From contig BPHC01000004.1 of NCBI GenBank assembly GCA_026003355.1, forward strand, positions 1 through 64,000: 64,000 bases of DNA, given 5' to 3'. This DNA comes from Cyclobacteriaceae bacterium (GTDB lineage: Bacteria; Bacteroidota; Bacteroidia; Cytophagales; Cyclobacteriaceae). The notes beneath the pieces are model-generated. The model was given only the letters and a program-made list of their open reading frames with translations. It was not told where the DNA came from and ran no database searches. Made by a program: the position numbers and the translations under genes. Below, piece by piece: positions 63,566-64,000 of this stretch; the first letter of the stretch is position 1; each line of letters starts with the position of its first letter.

Positions 63566-64000
63566 ATGTCCGGAAAATTATTATTTGTTTTAATTGTCGT
63601 GGTATTTTGCGGCTTGGTTTCAACGGCATGGGCGCAGCAAAACCGCAGGGTTATTCAGCTTTCGGGTATTGTTCTGGGCAAAGATGACCGCGACAGCCTT
63701 ATTCAGTTACCGGGTGTTCACGTATATGTGCCGAAGGCCGGGCGTGGAGCTGTAACCAATGCCGTAGGCTTTTTTTCCATGCCGGTAATGGCGGGCGACA
63801 GCGTGGTGATAAGCTCGGTGGGCTATGAACGGCAGTGGTATGTTGTACCCAACCATCCCAGTGAATTTCTTACCATTATTGTGGAAATGGTGCAGGATAT
63901 TACCTACCTGCAGGAGATTGAAGTAATGCCATTCCCCACCGAAGAGGTTTTTAAAGAAGCTATTCTGGCTTTGAACCTGCCACCCGAAAAGGGCCCGATT
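63566..64000 (+). CDS. Carboxypeptidase-regulatory-domain protein, partial
   Basis: 145 codons are visible and the frame stays open to the window edge. A signal peptide (MSGKLLFVLIVVVFCGLVS, cut after TAWAQ) precedes a beta-sandwich with VHVYVPKAGRGAVTNAVGFF and DSVVISSVGYERQWYVV, the CarboxypepD_reg-like domain found at the N-terminus of Bacteroidota envelope proteins. The rest is missing. A TATTTTTG box at 63548-63555 fits a -7 element. Confidence 0.75.
   Translation, partial: MSGKLLFVLIVVVFCGLVSTAWAQQNRRVIQLSGIVLGKDDRDSLIQLPGVHVYVPKAGRGAVTNAVGFFSMPVMAGDSVVISSVGYERQWYVVPNHPSEFLTIIVEMVQDITYLQEIEVMPFPTEEVFKEAILALNLPPEKGPI

Overview
The window is a chromosomal segment of a Bacteroidota bacterium, most likely order Cytophagales. 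Evidence is a SusC/SusD pair, lipoproteins with Bacteroidota-type lipoboxes, a type-B three-subunit succinate dehydrogenase, DUF3078 and 7TMR-DISM proteins, and promoters of the form TTTG-N19/20-TAnnTTTG upstream of several genes and tRNAs. It is mostly housekeeping DNA with one clear accessory block, a polysaccharide utilization locus. No prophage, complete insertion sequence, CRISPR array or rRNA was seen.

Layout. 1-492: tRNA-Arg(ACG) with a small GIY-YIG nuclease gene between two copies of the tRNA 3' half plus its terminator; one copy is split by a 40-bp palindromic insert. 601-8532: outer-membrane protein, enoyl-CoA hydratase, PAP2-like membrane protein, rpoN, asnS, two LPP20-type lipoproteins, a CHRD-like lipoprotein. 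8620-12229: sdhCAB, preceded by a 37-codon membrane microprotein and a hairpin. 12431-17082: dnaE with a fused N-terminal proofreading exonuclease, then trxA. 17117-21480 (minus): P1-type peptidase, YkgJ-type protein, SlyD, Crp/Fnr regulator just behind tRNA-Leu(CAA), DUF6132, ABM and SAM-hydrolase (DUF62) proteins. 21553-32420 (plus): phoH, comEC, enoyl-CoA hydratase, solute-binding protein, recQ, two tandem amidohydrolases, SMUG2-like glycosylase. 32447-32837: tmRNA. 32963-34623: dnaX with an A10 frameshift site. 34632-39730: DUF3078 protein, response regulator, LysM transglycosylase, O-methyltransferase, hydrolase. 40032-42003: XRE-S24 repressor divergent from dinB with two matching operators. 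42153-42593: Hsp20.

42826-58067 is the accessory block. A sodium/solute symporter faces a minus-strand operon susC-susD-LamG lipoprotein-GH144-GH144-GH3. GH144 plus GH3 points to beta-1,2-glucan (sophoran or cyclic glucan) use: outer-membrane capture, endo-cleavage, release of glucose, uptake. The upstream GH144 gene carries a single-base frameshift. Just upstream of susC lies a membrane protein joining a 7TMR-DISM sensor, a coiled coil and the zinc-ribbon/HTH part of an IS1595-type transposase, a candidate membrane-bound regulator of the locus.

58174-64000: tRNA-Asn(GTT), a membrane protein-wHTH-creD operon, pruA (P5C dehydrogenase), a YjjG-type HAD phosphatase, an ArsR-type regulator and the start of a carboxypeptidase-regulatory-domain protein cut by the window edge.
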